Shown here piece by piece: positions 26,648 to 35,599 of a DNA stretch of 64,000 bases. Position numbers and translations under genes: made by a program. The notes below the pieces were generated by a model. That model worked only from the letters and a program-made list of their open reading frames with translations, was not told where the DNA came from and did not search any database. Position 1 is the stretch's first letter, and the number at the start of each line of letters is the position of its first letter. The stretch is from Kerstersia gyiorum (GTDB lineage Bacteria; Pseudomonadota; Gammaproteobacteria; Burkholderiales; Burkholderiaceae_B), in the NCBI RefSeq assembly GCF_004216755.1, contig NZ_SGWZ01000003.1:248001-312000 (forward strand). Direction: 5' to 3'.

Positions 26648-26860
26648 GTGTGAAGCACCTACTTCTATCGAACAATAAATGTCTGCGGAATCATACCGTC
26701 ACCGCCTGCCAGGGCAGACCGGACCACGGCGCCATAGCCGTTGCCGCCATGCGTCATGGGTTACCTTGCGGCAGCGCCAGGCATTGCTGCAGCAAACGGT
26801 CTGCGTCTTTTCACGCCTATAGTACGCAAGCCTGTACGGCATTCGCATCGCCTGAACCGG

Positions 26861-28768
26861 TTAATTCGCGGTTCGCAGCGTCGCACCGCCCTCTGCCGCA
26901 CCGGCAGCGTGCAGGTGCAGGCTGGCCTCCAGCCTGGTATGCCCACGCCGCGAACTCACCTGCAGACTGCCGCCTATGCGCTCCATCCGCACGTGCATCG
27001 AACGCATGCCGACGCTGAGCCCGGCGTCCTGCACAGCGTCGACATCGAACCCCACGCCATCATCCTCGATGCGCAGGACCAGCATATCCTGTTCCGGCAG
27101 TTCAAGCGTAATCAGGGCACGACGGGCGCGGCTGTGCTTGATGACATTGGCCAGTGCTTCTTCGACCAGCCGGGTCAACGCCAGGCACACCCGGGCACTG
27201 GGCGCCATACGCCAGGCGGACGGAATACTCCATTCCGACGCAATACCCAATTCGTCAAACAGATTCACGAAACGGTGGCGCAGGGGCGCTATCAGGGCTT
27301 GCGGCGAATGCACACCGGCCGATTCGACCTGGGCGCTGCTATCTATGACCTGGCGCAAATCGTTGCGCAGCAGCTTCAGCATGGACAGGAAGCGGGTATT
27401 GTCCAGCGGGGTACGAGCCTGCTCCACCACTGCAATCGAGCGCACCAGCGAGCCTCCCAGGCTGTCGTGCAGGTCGCGCGAAATCTGCAGGCGCTCCTGC
27501 AAAACGGAATTGTCCAGCGCCAACGCATGCTCACGCGCCAGGGTTGCGCTCAGATCGTCACAGGCCTGGGACACGGCACTGCTCAATTCCTGGTTGAACT
27601 GCGCGATGCGGCGCATGTTGCGGGCAATGCGCCGCCCCAGCAGAATGGACAGCGTCAGCATGGTCAGCAAGCTGGTGTAGCTCAGCAAGGGCTGCGACTT
27701 GATGAGCTCGGCCATCAACAGAATGTCATGAATGCTGATCGCGATGCACAACAGCCCGCTGATTGCCAGGACCAAAGGCTCTACCGAGCGTTTGACCAAG
27801 CCGTAGCCCAGTAGCAATAGATTGCTGGAGCTGAAGATTGCAGCGGCCCCCAATATGGCGACCTGAGTGACCGGCGACAGCCATTTGTCTGGCACAAGCA
27901 GTACGGCAAACGCCATCCCCAATTGCAGCAAACCCAGTACCCATGCCGTGCGGCGCAGACGCAACCGGCAGAAACTCCAGGTAAACATGCAATAGCAGCA
28001 CACGAACAACAGGCAGGCCACGACATTGATTCGAGCCATCCACAGGGTGCTCAAGAACGGCCAGGGCTCGGTGCACAGCATATTGGCGGCAAACACAATC
28101 CAGAAAAATGCCGTCAGCACATACCAGCCGCTGGCATGCTGGGAGCGGTCCTGCAGCCAGATGCAGAAAAACAGGCAACCCAGCACAGTGGAAATGGCCA
28201 GGTTGATGATGAACATGGTGCGCTGGTGCCAGACTTTGGTTTGCTGCAAGCTTTCCAAAGCTCCGGGCTCGCCCAGGTGCACCCGGCCCAGGCCGCCGCC
28301 CTGCGAGCTCAGGCCATGCACCCCGATCCATAACGTATTGACTCCATCATGCAGGCTGGACTCCGGCAGGCGCCAGTAACGCGGCATGTTCCAGCTGCGC
28401 GAAAAAGGTTCGGACAGGCTGCGGTCGCGCCACAACAAGTCGTCATTGATATATACGATGCCTGCCAGGCTGATCCATTCCATCGCCAGCCCTACGGGCG
28501 CAGGCGGCGCTGCACTGTCGCGGCAGCCGCGCACCCAATCGACGCGATACCAGACCGCACCGGTATATTCCGGCCAGTGCGCGGCCCAGCGATCCGGCAG
28601 CACGGTTTCCTGCCAGCCCTCCACCGGCCGGCTGCCATCGGGCGCTTGCGCCATCTGTATGCTGAGGATCTCCGGTTCGCACGCGTCGGTAGCCTCTGCC
28701 CATGCTGGCATACAGAAAAAAACCGCTGCCAGCCAAAGCCAGTTCGGCCATGCCGCCAGCCGGCGCAT
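26861..28768 (-). CDS. Membrane sensor histidine kinase, 7TMR-DISM / HisKA_3 type
   Basis: From the ATG at 28768, MRRLAAWPNW starts a signal peptide ending near AWAEA. A periplasmic beta-rich domain of about 170 residues, resembling a carbohydrate-binding sandwich (TGAVWYRVDW, LWIGVHGLSSQGGG), is followed by about seven hydrophobic helices, a coiled linker, the phosphorylation site His434 in SRDLHDSLGGSL, and a HATPase_c domain with EEALANVIKHS and IEDDGVGFD. This is the DISM layout used for sensing extracytoplasmic ligands. Longer starts exist up to 28894 but lack support. Its ligand is unknown and its partner is the downstream NarL-type regulator. Confidence 0.87.
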   Translation of the reverse strand: MRRLAAWPNWLWLAAVFFCMPAWAEATDACEPEILSIQMAQAPDGSRPVEGWQETVLPDRWAAHWPEYTGAVWYRVDWVRGCRDSAAPPAPVGLAMEWISLAGIVYINDDLLWRDRSLSEPFSRSWNMPRYWRLPESSLHDGVNTLWIGVHGLSSQGGGLGRVHLGEPGALESLQQTKVWHQRTMFIINLAISTVLGCLFFCIWLQDRSQHASGWYVLTAFFWIVFAANMLCTEPWPFLSTLWMARINVVACLLFVCCYCMFTWSFCRLRLRRTAWVLGLLQLGMAFAVLLVPDKWLSPVTQVAILGAAAIFSSSNLLLLGYGLVKRSVEPLVLAISGLLCIAISIHDILLMAELIKSQPLLSYTSLLTMLTLSILLGRRIARNMRRIAQFNQELSSAVSQACDDLSATLAREHALALDNSVLQERLQISRDLHDSLGGSLVRSIAVVEQARTPLDNTRFLSMLKLLRNDLRQVIDSSAQVESAGVHSPQALIAPLRHRFVNLFDELGIASEWSIPSAWRMAPSARVCLALTRLVEEALANVIKHSRARRALITLELPEQDMLVLRIEDDGVGFDVDAVQDAGLSVGMRSMHVRMERIGGSLQVSSRRGHTRLEASLHLHAAGAAEGGATLRTAN

Positions 28769-29234
28769 GACGCCCCGGCCCCATGCCAACGGGCCGGCTG
28801 CAAACGCGCCTCTGATCATGGCCTGCCCCGGCGACAAGGCCCGCAAACACATTGCACACGGTTGGAACGGCAAGCGCCACGGATACCGGCACACGCGGGC
28901 AGAACAGGAAAAGTCATGGGATCAAAAAACGGAATTTCAGGAAAATGCGTCCAATCATACTGGTCAATCAGAAAATGATGCACTCCAGGCCTGAACACCT
29001 GCCCCGCATTCTTATGCTTCACCATCACAGACTTCACGCCCTAGCTCTTGCTGCAATGATGCGCGCCTGCCACAGGAAAAAGGGTGGCATGGTCCCGTCA
29101 CACGAGCTGCCTGCCTCAGACTGGCTGGCGGCGCGCCGGGTGCCTCTGCTGAATTTATGCACAATTTACACAGACCGGCATCCAGGAAAATTACACTGGA
29201 GGCATCATTTTCCTATCCGGGATAGTCCAACATC
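28769..29234. other. Intergenic region upstream of the sensor kinase
   Basis: This stretch of 466 bases holds no gene I can support; open frames in it look like shadows. It must contain the promoter of the kinase gene on the minus strand. The AT-richer part at 28905-28985 is the likeliest place. Confidence 0.4.
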
Positions 29235-29405
29235 ATGGACTCGTTTGAATTTCCTTTACTCCTGATACTGGCCATGGCCTTTATGTACTCGCTCATCATG
29301 GCAGTCATATGGGTGGCCTCGCGGGCATCGAACAGCGCAACCAGCACCCGACTGCCCGACTCCTGTCATTCCGACAAGCGCCGGGCCTCGCGCAACGTCA
29401 CATAA
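29235..29405 (+). CDS. Possible 56-residue single-pass membrane protein
   Basis: A short open frame begins MDSFEFPLLLILAMAFMYSL, continues through a hydrophobic segment of about 25 residues and ends in a polar, Ser/Arg-rich tail of about 27 residues. It converges on kdpE and overlaps its stop by eight bases. There is no strong ribosome-binding site. The membrane-like composition is the only support, so it could be chance. Confidence 0.3.
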   Translation: MDSFEFPLLLILAMAFMYSLIMAVIWVASRASNSATSTRLPDSCHSDKRRASRNVT

Positions 29406-30129
29406 GGCTGCGGTCTTTCACCACAAAGCGCAGGCCGACACCAGGCTCGGTCACAATATAGCGCGGCGCCGACGCATCATCCCCGAGCTTGTGACGCAGT
29501 TTCCCTACCAGGATGCGCAAATAATGTGCATCGTCTTCGTGGGTAGGCCCCCAGACTTCACGCAATAGCTGGGTTTGCGTCACCAGCCTGCCCGGCTGGC
29601 GCATCAACAGCGACAGCAGCGTAAACTCCTTGCGCGTCAGCGCAACCGGTTCGCCACCGAGAGTTACCTCACGCAAGGCCAGATCCACCCGCAACTGCCC
29701 ATCGTCAAACACCGGGCTGGCCTCGCCACGCGCGCCCGCCATGCGCAGCAGCACACGTATCCGTGCCATCAGCTCGTCCACGCCGAAGGGCTTGGTGACA
29801 TAATCATTTGCGCCCAGGTCGAGCAGATCGACCTTCTCCTGCTCGCCATCGCGCACCGTCAACACGATCACCGGCACCGGCGACCACTGGCGCAGCTCGG
29901 CCAGCACCTCGCGACCGTCCTTGTCCGGCAGGCCCAGATCGAGGATGACGATATCCGCCCCCTTGCTGGCCAGCAGCGTCAGCCCCTCCTGCCCGGTCGC
30001 GGCCTGCAGCGTGGCATAGCCCTGCGAGCGCAGGCTGATATCTATGAACTTGCGTATCTGCGGCTCATCGTCGACGATGAGCACCCGCGCCGCCGGCAGG
30101 GCGGCATTCGTCTCTGTTTGGCTTATCAC
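29398..30129 (-). CDS. kdpE: Kdp response regulator KdpE
   Basis: KdpE is the OmpR-family activator of the kdpABC potassium-pump genes. The receiver domain has VDDEP, the phospho-acceptor Asp in VILDLGLPDKDG and the Lys in YVTKPFG. The winged-helix domain has LTRKEFTLLSLLMRQPG and RILVGKLRHKLGDD. I start at the GTG at 30129, two bases before the kdpD stop codon ends, because GAGGAA lies ten bases upstream. An ATG at 30153 within kdpD is the alternative. It is the last gene of the kdp series. Confidence 0.95.
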   Translation of the reverse strand: MISQTETNAALPAARVLIVDDEPQIRKFIDISLRSQGYATLQAATGQEGLTLLASKGADIVILDLGLPDKDGREVLAELRQWSPVPVIVLTVRDGEQEKVDLLDLGANDYVTKPFGVDELMARIRVLLRMAGARGEASPVFDDGQLRVDLALREVTLGGEPVALTRKEFTLLSLLMRQPGRLVTQTQLLREVWGPTHEDDAHYLRILVGKLRHKLGDDASAPRYIVTEPGVGLRFVVKDRSLM

Positions 30130-30130
30130 G

Positions 30131-32863
30131 CTATGACATTTCCTCTTCGTCATTCCCCAGGGCAGGCGCAGCTTCCCAAGGCAGGGTCATGCGCACGCAA
30201 GTTCCCTGCCCGTCCGGGCCGGGCAAGGCAATGACGCTGCCCATGTGGGCGCCCACGATGCCCTGGACGATGGCCAGGCCCAGGCCCGTGCCATGGCGCC
30301 CCCGGTCGCCCCGTTCCACACTGTAGAACATATCGAAAATACGTCGCCGCTCGTCTTCGGGTATCCCCGGCCCACGATCGGACACGTCGATCTGCAACTG
30401 CCCTTCCTCGCCTGGCCGCACCTTCACGGTAATGGCTTGCCCAGGCGGGGAAAATTTTGCCGCATTTTCCATGACATTGAATAGCGCCTGCTCCACCAGC
30501 GCCGGATGTACATGAATGGGCGCCAGGTCCGCCGGAATGTCATGCTCGACCCGGACATGCGGTTCGTAGCGCTGCAGGCGGCGCGAGGCCGAACCCACCA
30601 ATTCATCCATGCCGATCCAGTCACGCGTGAGGGTCAGCCCTTGCTGCCCCAGGCGCGTCATGTCCAGCAGATTCTGGATATAGCGGTCCAGCCGCTCTCC
30701 TTCCACATGAATGGTTTCCAGCAGGCTGCGCTGGTCTTCCTCGCTCATGTCCTTGCCGTAGCGCGCCAGGCTGTCGGCAGAGCCTATCATGGAAGACAGC
30801 GGCGAACGCAGGTCATGCGACACCGAGGACAGCAGCGCAGACCGCAGGCGTTCGGTTTCGCCGGTCACGCGGGCGGCCTCCAGTTCCGCCACCAGGCGGG
30901 TGCGCAATGCCGCCTGGGCGATATCGTCCACCATGCTTTCCGCCAGGCGGCGTTGCTCGAAGGACAGGCGGCTCATATCTGCCGGAAACCGCAGGCCCAC
31001 CACGCCCAGCGTGTCCTGGTCCGAGCGCACCGGCAAAAACCACCATGACGATCCCGACAGCGTATCGGTAAAGCGGCCGCTGGCCTGCCCGTGCTGCTGG
31101 GTCCAGTCGGCGGCGACCTGTTCCTTGCCGCTCAGCGCCACGCCCGGTGGCGCCTGCGGCGTCACCACATTGCCTATCCTTATCCAGGCATCTGCCCGCA
31201 AGGCCCCGTGCAAGGCGGCAGAGCCGGCGGCAATCACCTGCCCCAAATCTGCCGCCTTGGACAGGCGGCGCCCCAGGTCCTGCACAGCAGCGGCATGGGT
31301 ATTGGCGGCACGCAACGCCACCACCTGCATGCGCAGCCGCGACGCCAGGCGGCCGGCAATCAGCGCAGCGGCCAGGAACAGCAACACAGTGGCCACGCCA
31401 CGCGGCGCACTGATCATCGGCGTGAAGCGCGGCTCGATGAAAAAGAAATCGTAGGACAGAAAGCACAATGCCGCCGTCATCACGGCGGCCACCATGCGCG
31501 TGCGCGAGGCCACCAGCATCACCGCCACCAGGAACACCATGGACAGGTCCTGCAGGCCCAGCAGCATATCGGCCAGCGCCGCCATCACCGTAGCGACCAG
31601 GCTGGCCTGCAGCACGAACATTGGCTCGCCCTGTGTCAGCCACTCGCCCGTCACGTCCGGCCAGCGCGGCAGGCGCTTGCGCACCTCGGGCGTGCTCACG
31701 ATGGTCAGTTCGTAGTGCGCTCCGCGCCGCAGCAGTTGCTGCGTCAGGGTGCGGTTGAACATACGCGCGATGGGACGCTCGCGTGTACGGCCAATCACGA
31801 TGGATTTCGCGCCACGGGCCGCACCGGCGTCCAGCAGGGCCTGGGTGATATCCGTGTTGTGCAGAACTTCGGTTTCTCCGCCCAGCGCCCGCGCCAGCGC
31901 AAACGCCCGATCCAGTTCCATCTGGCGGCGCTGCTCCTGCCGCGCGGCGCGGTCCTGGCGGTGTCCGAGACCACGCTGGCCGGAAGAAATCGTGGCCTCG
32001 GCCGAACTGCCCGTGTCCACCGTCACCACCGACCAGGGGGCGCCCCGCCGCTCCGCGATGCGCGCCCCAGCCCGTACCAGGTATTCCGACTCGCCCAGCC
32101 CGTCGATGGCGATCATCACATGGCGCTGTATCGGAATTCCTTTCAGTCCCCGGGCGGCCCGCGATTCGCGCAGATCGGCGTCGACGTGATCGGCCACGGT
32201 TTGCATGGCCAGTTCGCGCAGCGCCGTCAGGTTGGAAGGCGAGAAGAAAGCGCGCAAGGCCTGGCTGGCCTGGTCGGGCAGGTAGACCTTGCCTTGCTTG
32301 AGCCGCTCGATCAGCTCCCGCGCCGGCAAGTCCACCAGGCGAATGTCCCGCAAACGCTCGAAAAGCGCATCGGGCACGGTTTCCGTGACCCGTATGCCGG
32401 TGATCTGGAACACCAGGTCATTGACGCTTTCCAGATGCTGGATATTCATCGTGGTATAGACGTCGATACCGGCGTCCAGCAATTCCTCCACGTCCTGCCA
32501 GCGGCGCTCATGGCGGCTGCCCGGCGCATTGCGATGCGCCAGCTCATCAACCAGCACGATGGCGGGCTTGCGCACGAGGATGCCGTCGAGATCCATCTCG
32601 TCGAGCGCCATCCCCTGGTGCTGCGTTGCGCGGCGCGGCACCAGCGGCAGGCCTTCCGCCAAGGCCTGAGTTTCGCTGCGGCCATGGGTTTCCACGATGC
32701 CGATCACGACATCGAAACCCTGGCGCATCAATTCCCTGGCCCGCGTCAGCATGGCGCAGGTCTTGCCGACGCCTGGGGCCGCCCCCAGGAAAACCGTCAA
32801 CCGTCCTGCTTTCTGACGCCGGATTTCTCCAAGAATGGCATCCGCCTGTCCGGCTCCCATCAT
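30131..32863 (-). CDS. kdpD: Kdp sensor histidine kinase KdpD
   Basis: KdpD senses potassium limitation or osmotic stress and phosphorylates KdpE. The N-terminal KdpD domain has a Walker A motif (GAAPGVGKT), a Walker-B-like VLVDELAHRNAPG and then a universal-stress-like domain (IAIDGLGESEYLVRAG). Four transmembrane helices lie mid-protein, with a GAF-like segment, the HisKA His in SSVSHDLRSPLSS and a HATPase domain with NVMENAAKFSP and GTGLGLAIV. The start at 32863 has AAGGAAA upstream. The length of 910 residues matches the family. Confidence 0.96.
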   Translation of the reverse strand: MMGAGQADAILGEIRRQKAGRLTVFLGAAPGVGKTCAMLTRARELMRQGFDVVIGIVETHGRSETQALAEGLPLVPRRATQHQGMALDEMDLDGILVRKPAIVLVDELAHRNAPGSRHERRWQDVEELLDAGIDVYTTMNIQHLESVNDLVFQITGIRVTETVPDALFERLRDIRLVDLPARELIERLKQGKVYLPDQASQALRAFFSPSNLTALRELAMQTVADHVDADLRESRAARGLKGIPIQRHVMIAIDGLGESEYLVRAGARIAERRGAPWSVVTVDTGSSAEATISSGQRGLGHRQDRAARQEQRRQMELDRAFALARALGGETEVLHNTDITQALLDAGAARGAKSIVIGRTRERPIARMFNRTLTQQLLRRGAHYELTIVSTPEVRKRLPRWPDVTGEWLTQGEPMFVLQASLVATVMAALADMLLGLQDLSMVFLVAVMLVASRTRMVAAVMTAALCFLSYDFFFIEPRFTPMISAPRGVATVLLFLAAALIAGRLASRLRMQVVALRAANTHAAAVQDLGRRLSKAADLGQVIAAGSAALHGALRADAWIRIGNVVTPQAPPGVALSGKEQVAADWTQQHGQASGRFTDTLSGSSWWFLPVRSDQDTLGVVGLRFPADMSRLSFEQRRLAESMVDDIAQAALRTRLVAELEAARVTGETERLRSALLSSVSHDLRSPLSSMIGSADSLARYGKDMSEEDQRSLLETIHVEGERLDRYIQNLLDMTRLGQQGLTLTRDWIGMDELVGSASRRLQRYEPHVRVEHDIPADLAPIHVHPALVEQALFNVMENAAKFSPPGQAITVKVRPGEEGQLQIDVSDRGPGIPEDERRRIFDMFYSVERGDRGRHGTGLGLAIVQGIVGAHMGSVIALPGPDGQGTCVRMTLPWEAAPALGNDEEEMS

Positions 32864-32888
32864 GTTTCTTTCCTTGTTTCCAACTGCG

Positions 32889-33548
32889 CTATTTTCCACC
32901 GGAAACCGTATCGGCATCCTGAACGGGCAATAAGCGGTCGAGCGCTAGGTTCAGCGCCAGTACATTCACGCGCGGTTGGCCCAGCAGCCCAAACTGCCTG
33001 GGCTCAAGCTGTCGGGCCAGCAATTCCTGCACGTGTCCCGCCGTCACGCCCCGGGCACGGGCCACACGATACACCTGGACGGCCGCCGCCTGCGGGCTGA
33101 TGTGCGGGTCCAGGCCGCTGCCCGATTGCGTGATCAGGTCGGCAGGCACGTCTGCCGGAGGAATCTGCTCACGCGCAGCCGCCGCCCGCCTGGCCACGTC
33201 CAGGCGTTGCTGCAAGGCCGGGTTGCTGCGCGCCTGGTTGCTGCCGGCAGCGGCCAGCGGATCGTAGCCGGCCGCTGAAGGCCGGGGATGGAAGTACTCC
33301 GCCCCGTGGAAGGGCTGGGCCACCAGCGCCGAACCCACGATCACGCCATCGCGCGCCAGCAGGCTGCCATTGGCAGCCTGGGGAAACAGGGCCTGCCCCA
33401 GCCCCACGCCAGCCAGCGGGTACAGCAGGCCCAGCCCGGCCATGGCCAGCAGCGCCATGCCCAGCGCGGCTCGCAGCCAGCCGCCATCATGAATGAATGC
33501 GCCTGCCTGCGGCGCCACGCTTGCCTCGGCCGTGTCGATAATGGACAT
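32889..33548 (-). CDS. kdpC: Potassium-transporting ATPase subunit KdpC
   Basis: KdpC is the small single-pass subunit that stabilises the KdpFABC potassium pump. One N-terminal helix (GMALLAMAGLGLLYPLAG) is followed by the family motifs YFHPRPSAAGYDPLAAAGSN, and SGLDPHISPQAAAVQVYRVARA near the C terminus in two adjoining parts. At 219 residues it is slightly longer than E. coli KdpC. It lies ten bases after kdpB. Confidence 0.96.
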   Translation of the reverse strand: MSIIDTAEASVAPQAGAFIHDGGWLRAALGMALLAMAGLGLLYPLAGVGLGQALFPQAANGSLLARDGVIVGSALVAQPFHGAEYFHPRPSAAGYDPLAAAGSNQARSNPALQQRLDVARRAAAAREQIPPADVPADLITQSGSGLDPHISPQAAAVQVYRVARARGVTAGHVQELLARQLEPRQFGLLGQPRVNVLALNLALDRLLPVQDADTVSGGK

Positions 33549-33558
33549 CTCCGTCTCC

Positions 33559-35589
33559 TCAGAACTGGAAAAACATGGCCAGCACAGCGTCTATGGCCTT
33601 GATCGCGATGAACGGCAGGATCACCCCGCCCACGCCATACAGCAGCATATTGCCGCGCAGCAGCCGGATGGCGCTGGCCGGCCGGAAACGCACGCCGCGC
33701 AATGCCAGCGGAATCAGTGCCGGGATGATCAGGGCATTGAAGATCAACGCGGACAGCACGGCGCTGGCCGGGCTGGAGAGCTGCATGATGTTCAGCACCG
33801 CCATCTGCGGAATTGCCGCACTGAACAGGGCCGGCAGGATGGCGAAATACTTGGAGACATCATTGGCGAGCGAAAATGTCGTCAATGCGCCGCGGGTAAT
33901 AAGCTGTTGCTTGCCGATTTCCACGACCGACAGCAGCTTGGCGGGGTCATTGTCCAGGTCCACCATATTGCCCGCCTCCTTGGCCGCCTGCGTCCCCGCG
34001 TTCATGGCCAGCCCGACATCGGCCTGCGCCAGCGCGGGCGCATCGTTGGTTCCGTCCCCCACCATCGCCACCAGGTGCCCGGCTTCCTGCTCGGCGCAGA
34101 TACGCGCCAGCTTGTCTTCCGGCCGGGCTTCGGCAATGTAGTCGTCCACCCCGGCCTCGGCCGCGATGCTGGCTGCCGTCAGGCGGTTGTCGCCGGTGAT
34201 CATGACCGTCCGTATGCCCATGGCACGCATCCGAGCAAAGCGCTCCTTGATACCGTGCTTGACGATATCGGCCAGTTCTATGACACCCAGCACCTGGCCG
34301 GATTCGCTCACGACCAGCGGCGTGGCGCCTTTGCGGGCAACCGTGGCCACCATGTCATCCAGCCCGGGCGGCACCGTGCCGCCTGTCTGCCGCACATGCC
34401 CGGCCACGGCATCCAGCGCGCCCTTGCGTATGATCTTCCCGTCGGGAAGATCCACGCCTGACATACGCAGTTGTGCGGAAAAGCCGATGAAACCTGCCCC
34501 GGCGGGCGCTTCCATTTCCAGCCCTTGCTGCCGCGCCAGCGCCACGATGGATTTGCCCTCCGGCGTGGGGTCCGCCAGTGAGGCCAAGACCGCAGCCTGG
34601 CGCAGGCGTTCCAGCGAACCGCCAGGCGCGGCATGGAACGCCGTGGCCTGCCTGTCACCGTGGGTAATGGTGCCGGTTTTGTCCAGCAGCAGGACATCTA
34701 CGTCCCCCGCCACTTCCACCGCCTTGCCCGAACTGGCCAGCACATTGGCCTGCAGCGCGCGGTTCATCCCGGCGATGCCGATGGCCGGCAACAGGCCGCC
34801 GATGGTGGTCGGGATCAGGCACACCAGCAGGGCAATCAACAGGACCAGATTGATATCCACCCCGACCGAGCGCCCGATGAAAGGCAATGTCGCCACGACA
34901 ATCAGGAACGTGGCCGTCATGACTGCCAGCAGGATGCCCAGCGCGATTTCATTGGGCGTCTTCTGCCGGCTGGCACCCTCGACCAGTGCAATCATGCGGT
35001 CCAGGAAACTGTGCCCCGGTTCCGCCGTCACCTGCACCACGATGCGGTCAGAGAGCACGGTCGTGCCGCCGATCACACCGGAACGGTCAGTCCCGGCTTC
35101 GCGCAGCACCGGCGCCGATTCACCGGTCACGGCTGCTTCGTTGACCGAGGCCAGCCCTTCAATCACTTCCCCGTCGGCCGGAATCATTTCCCCAGCCTCG
35201 ACCACGACCCGGTCGCCCGGACGCAATTCTGCTGCGGGTACCGTGCTGGCCGCACCTGCCGCATCCAGCCGCCGGGCGCTCAGGCCCTGACGGGCACGGC
35301 GCAACGACGCCGCCTGGCCGCGCCCTCGGGATTCCGCCACTGCCTCGGCAAAATTGCCGAACAGTACAGTCGCCAGCAAGATGCCGGTGACCGCCCAGCC
35401 GAACCCTGACGGCGCCTGGCCGGCGAGGGTCGCCACCGCCGTCAGTACCGTGCCCAGCCAGACTACCCCCATGACCGGGTTGCGTAACATATGCTGTGGC
35501 GCCAGTTTGATGCAGGCATTGGCCAGCGCGGGCAGCAGTCCGCGGGCAGACAGCCAGCCACGCGGCTGTGTGTTCTGTGTTTCGTTCAT
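33559..35589 (-). CDS. kdpB: Potassium-transporting P-type ATPase subunit KdpB
   Basis: KdpB is the catalytic ATPase of the high-affinity potassium pump. The phosphorylated Asp303 lies in LLDKTGTITHG, the actuator motif TGES is at 155-158 (its Ser is the inhibitory phosphorylation site in E. coli KdpB), and the hinge motif MVGDGTNDAPALAQADVG is present. Transmembrane helices flank these. The length of 676 residues is standard. It lies ten bases after kdpA. Confidence 0.97.
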   Translation of the reverse strand: MNETQNTQPRGWLSARGLLPALANACIKLAPQHMLRNPVMGVVWLGTVLTAVATLAGQAPSGFGWAVTGILLATVLFGNFAEAVAESRGRGQAASLRRARQGLSARRLDAAGAASTVPAAELRPGDRVVVEAGEMIPADGEVIEGLASVNEAAVTGESAPVLREAGTDRSGVIGGTTVLSDRIVVQVTAEPGHSFLDRMIALVEGASRQKTPNEIALGILLAVMTATFLIVVATLPFIGRSVGVDINLVLLIALLVCLIPTTIGGLLPAIGIAGMNRALQANVLASSGKAVEVAGDVDVLLLDKTGTITHGDRQATAFHAAPGGSLERLRQAAVLASLADPTPEGKSIVALARQQGLEMEAPAGAGFIGFSAQLRMSGVDLPDGKIIRKGALDAVAGHVRQTGGTVPPGLDDMVATVARKGATPLVVSESGQVLGVIELADIVKHGIKERFARMRAMGIRTVMITGDNRLTAASIAAEAGVDDYIAEARPEDKLARICAEQEAGHLVAMVGDGTNDAPALAQADVGLAMNAGTQAAKEAGNMVDLDNDPAKLLSVVEIGKQQLITRGALTTFSLANDVSKYFAILPALFSAAIPQMAVLNIMQLSSPASAVLSALIFNALIIPALIPLALRGVRFRPASAIRLLRGNMLLYGVGGVILPFIAIKAIDAVLAMFFQF

Positions 35590-35599
35590 GGCCCTCTCC

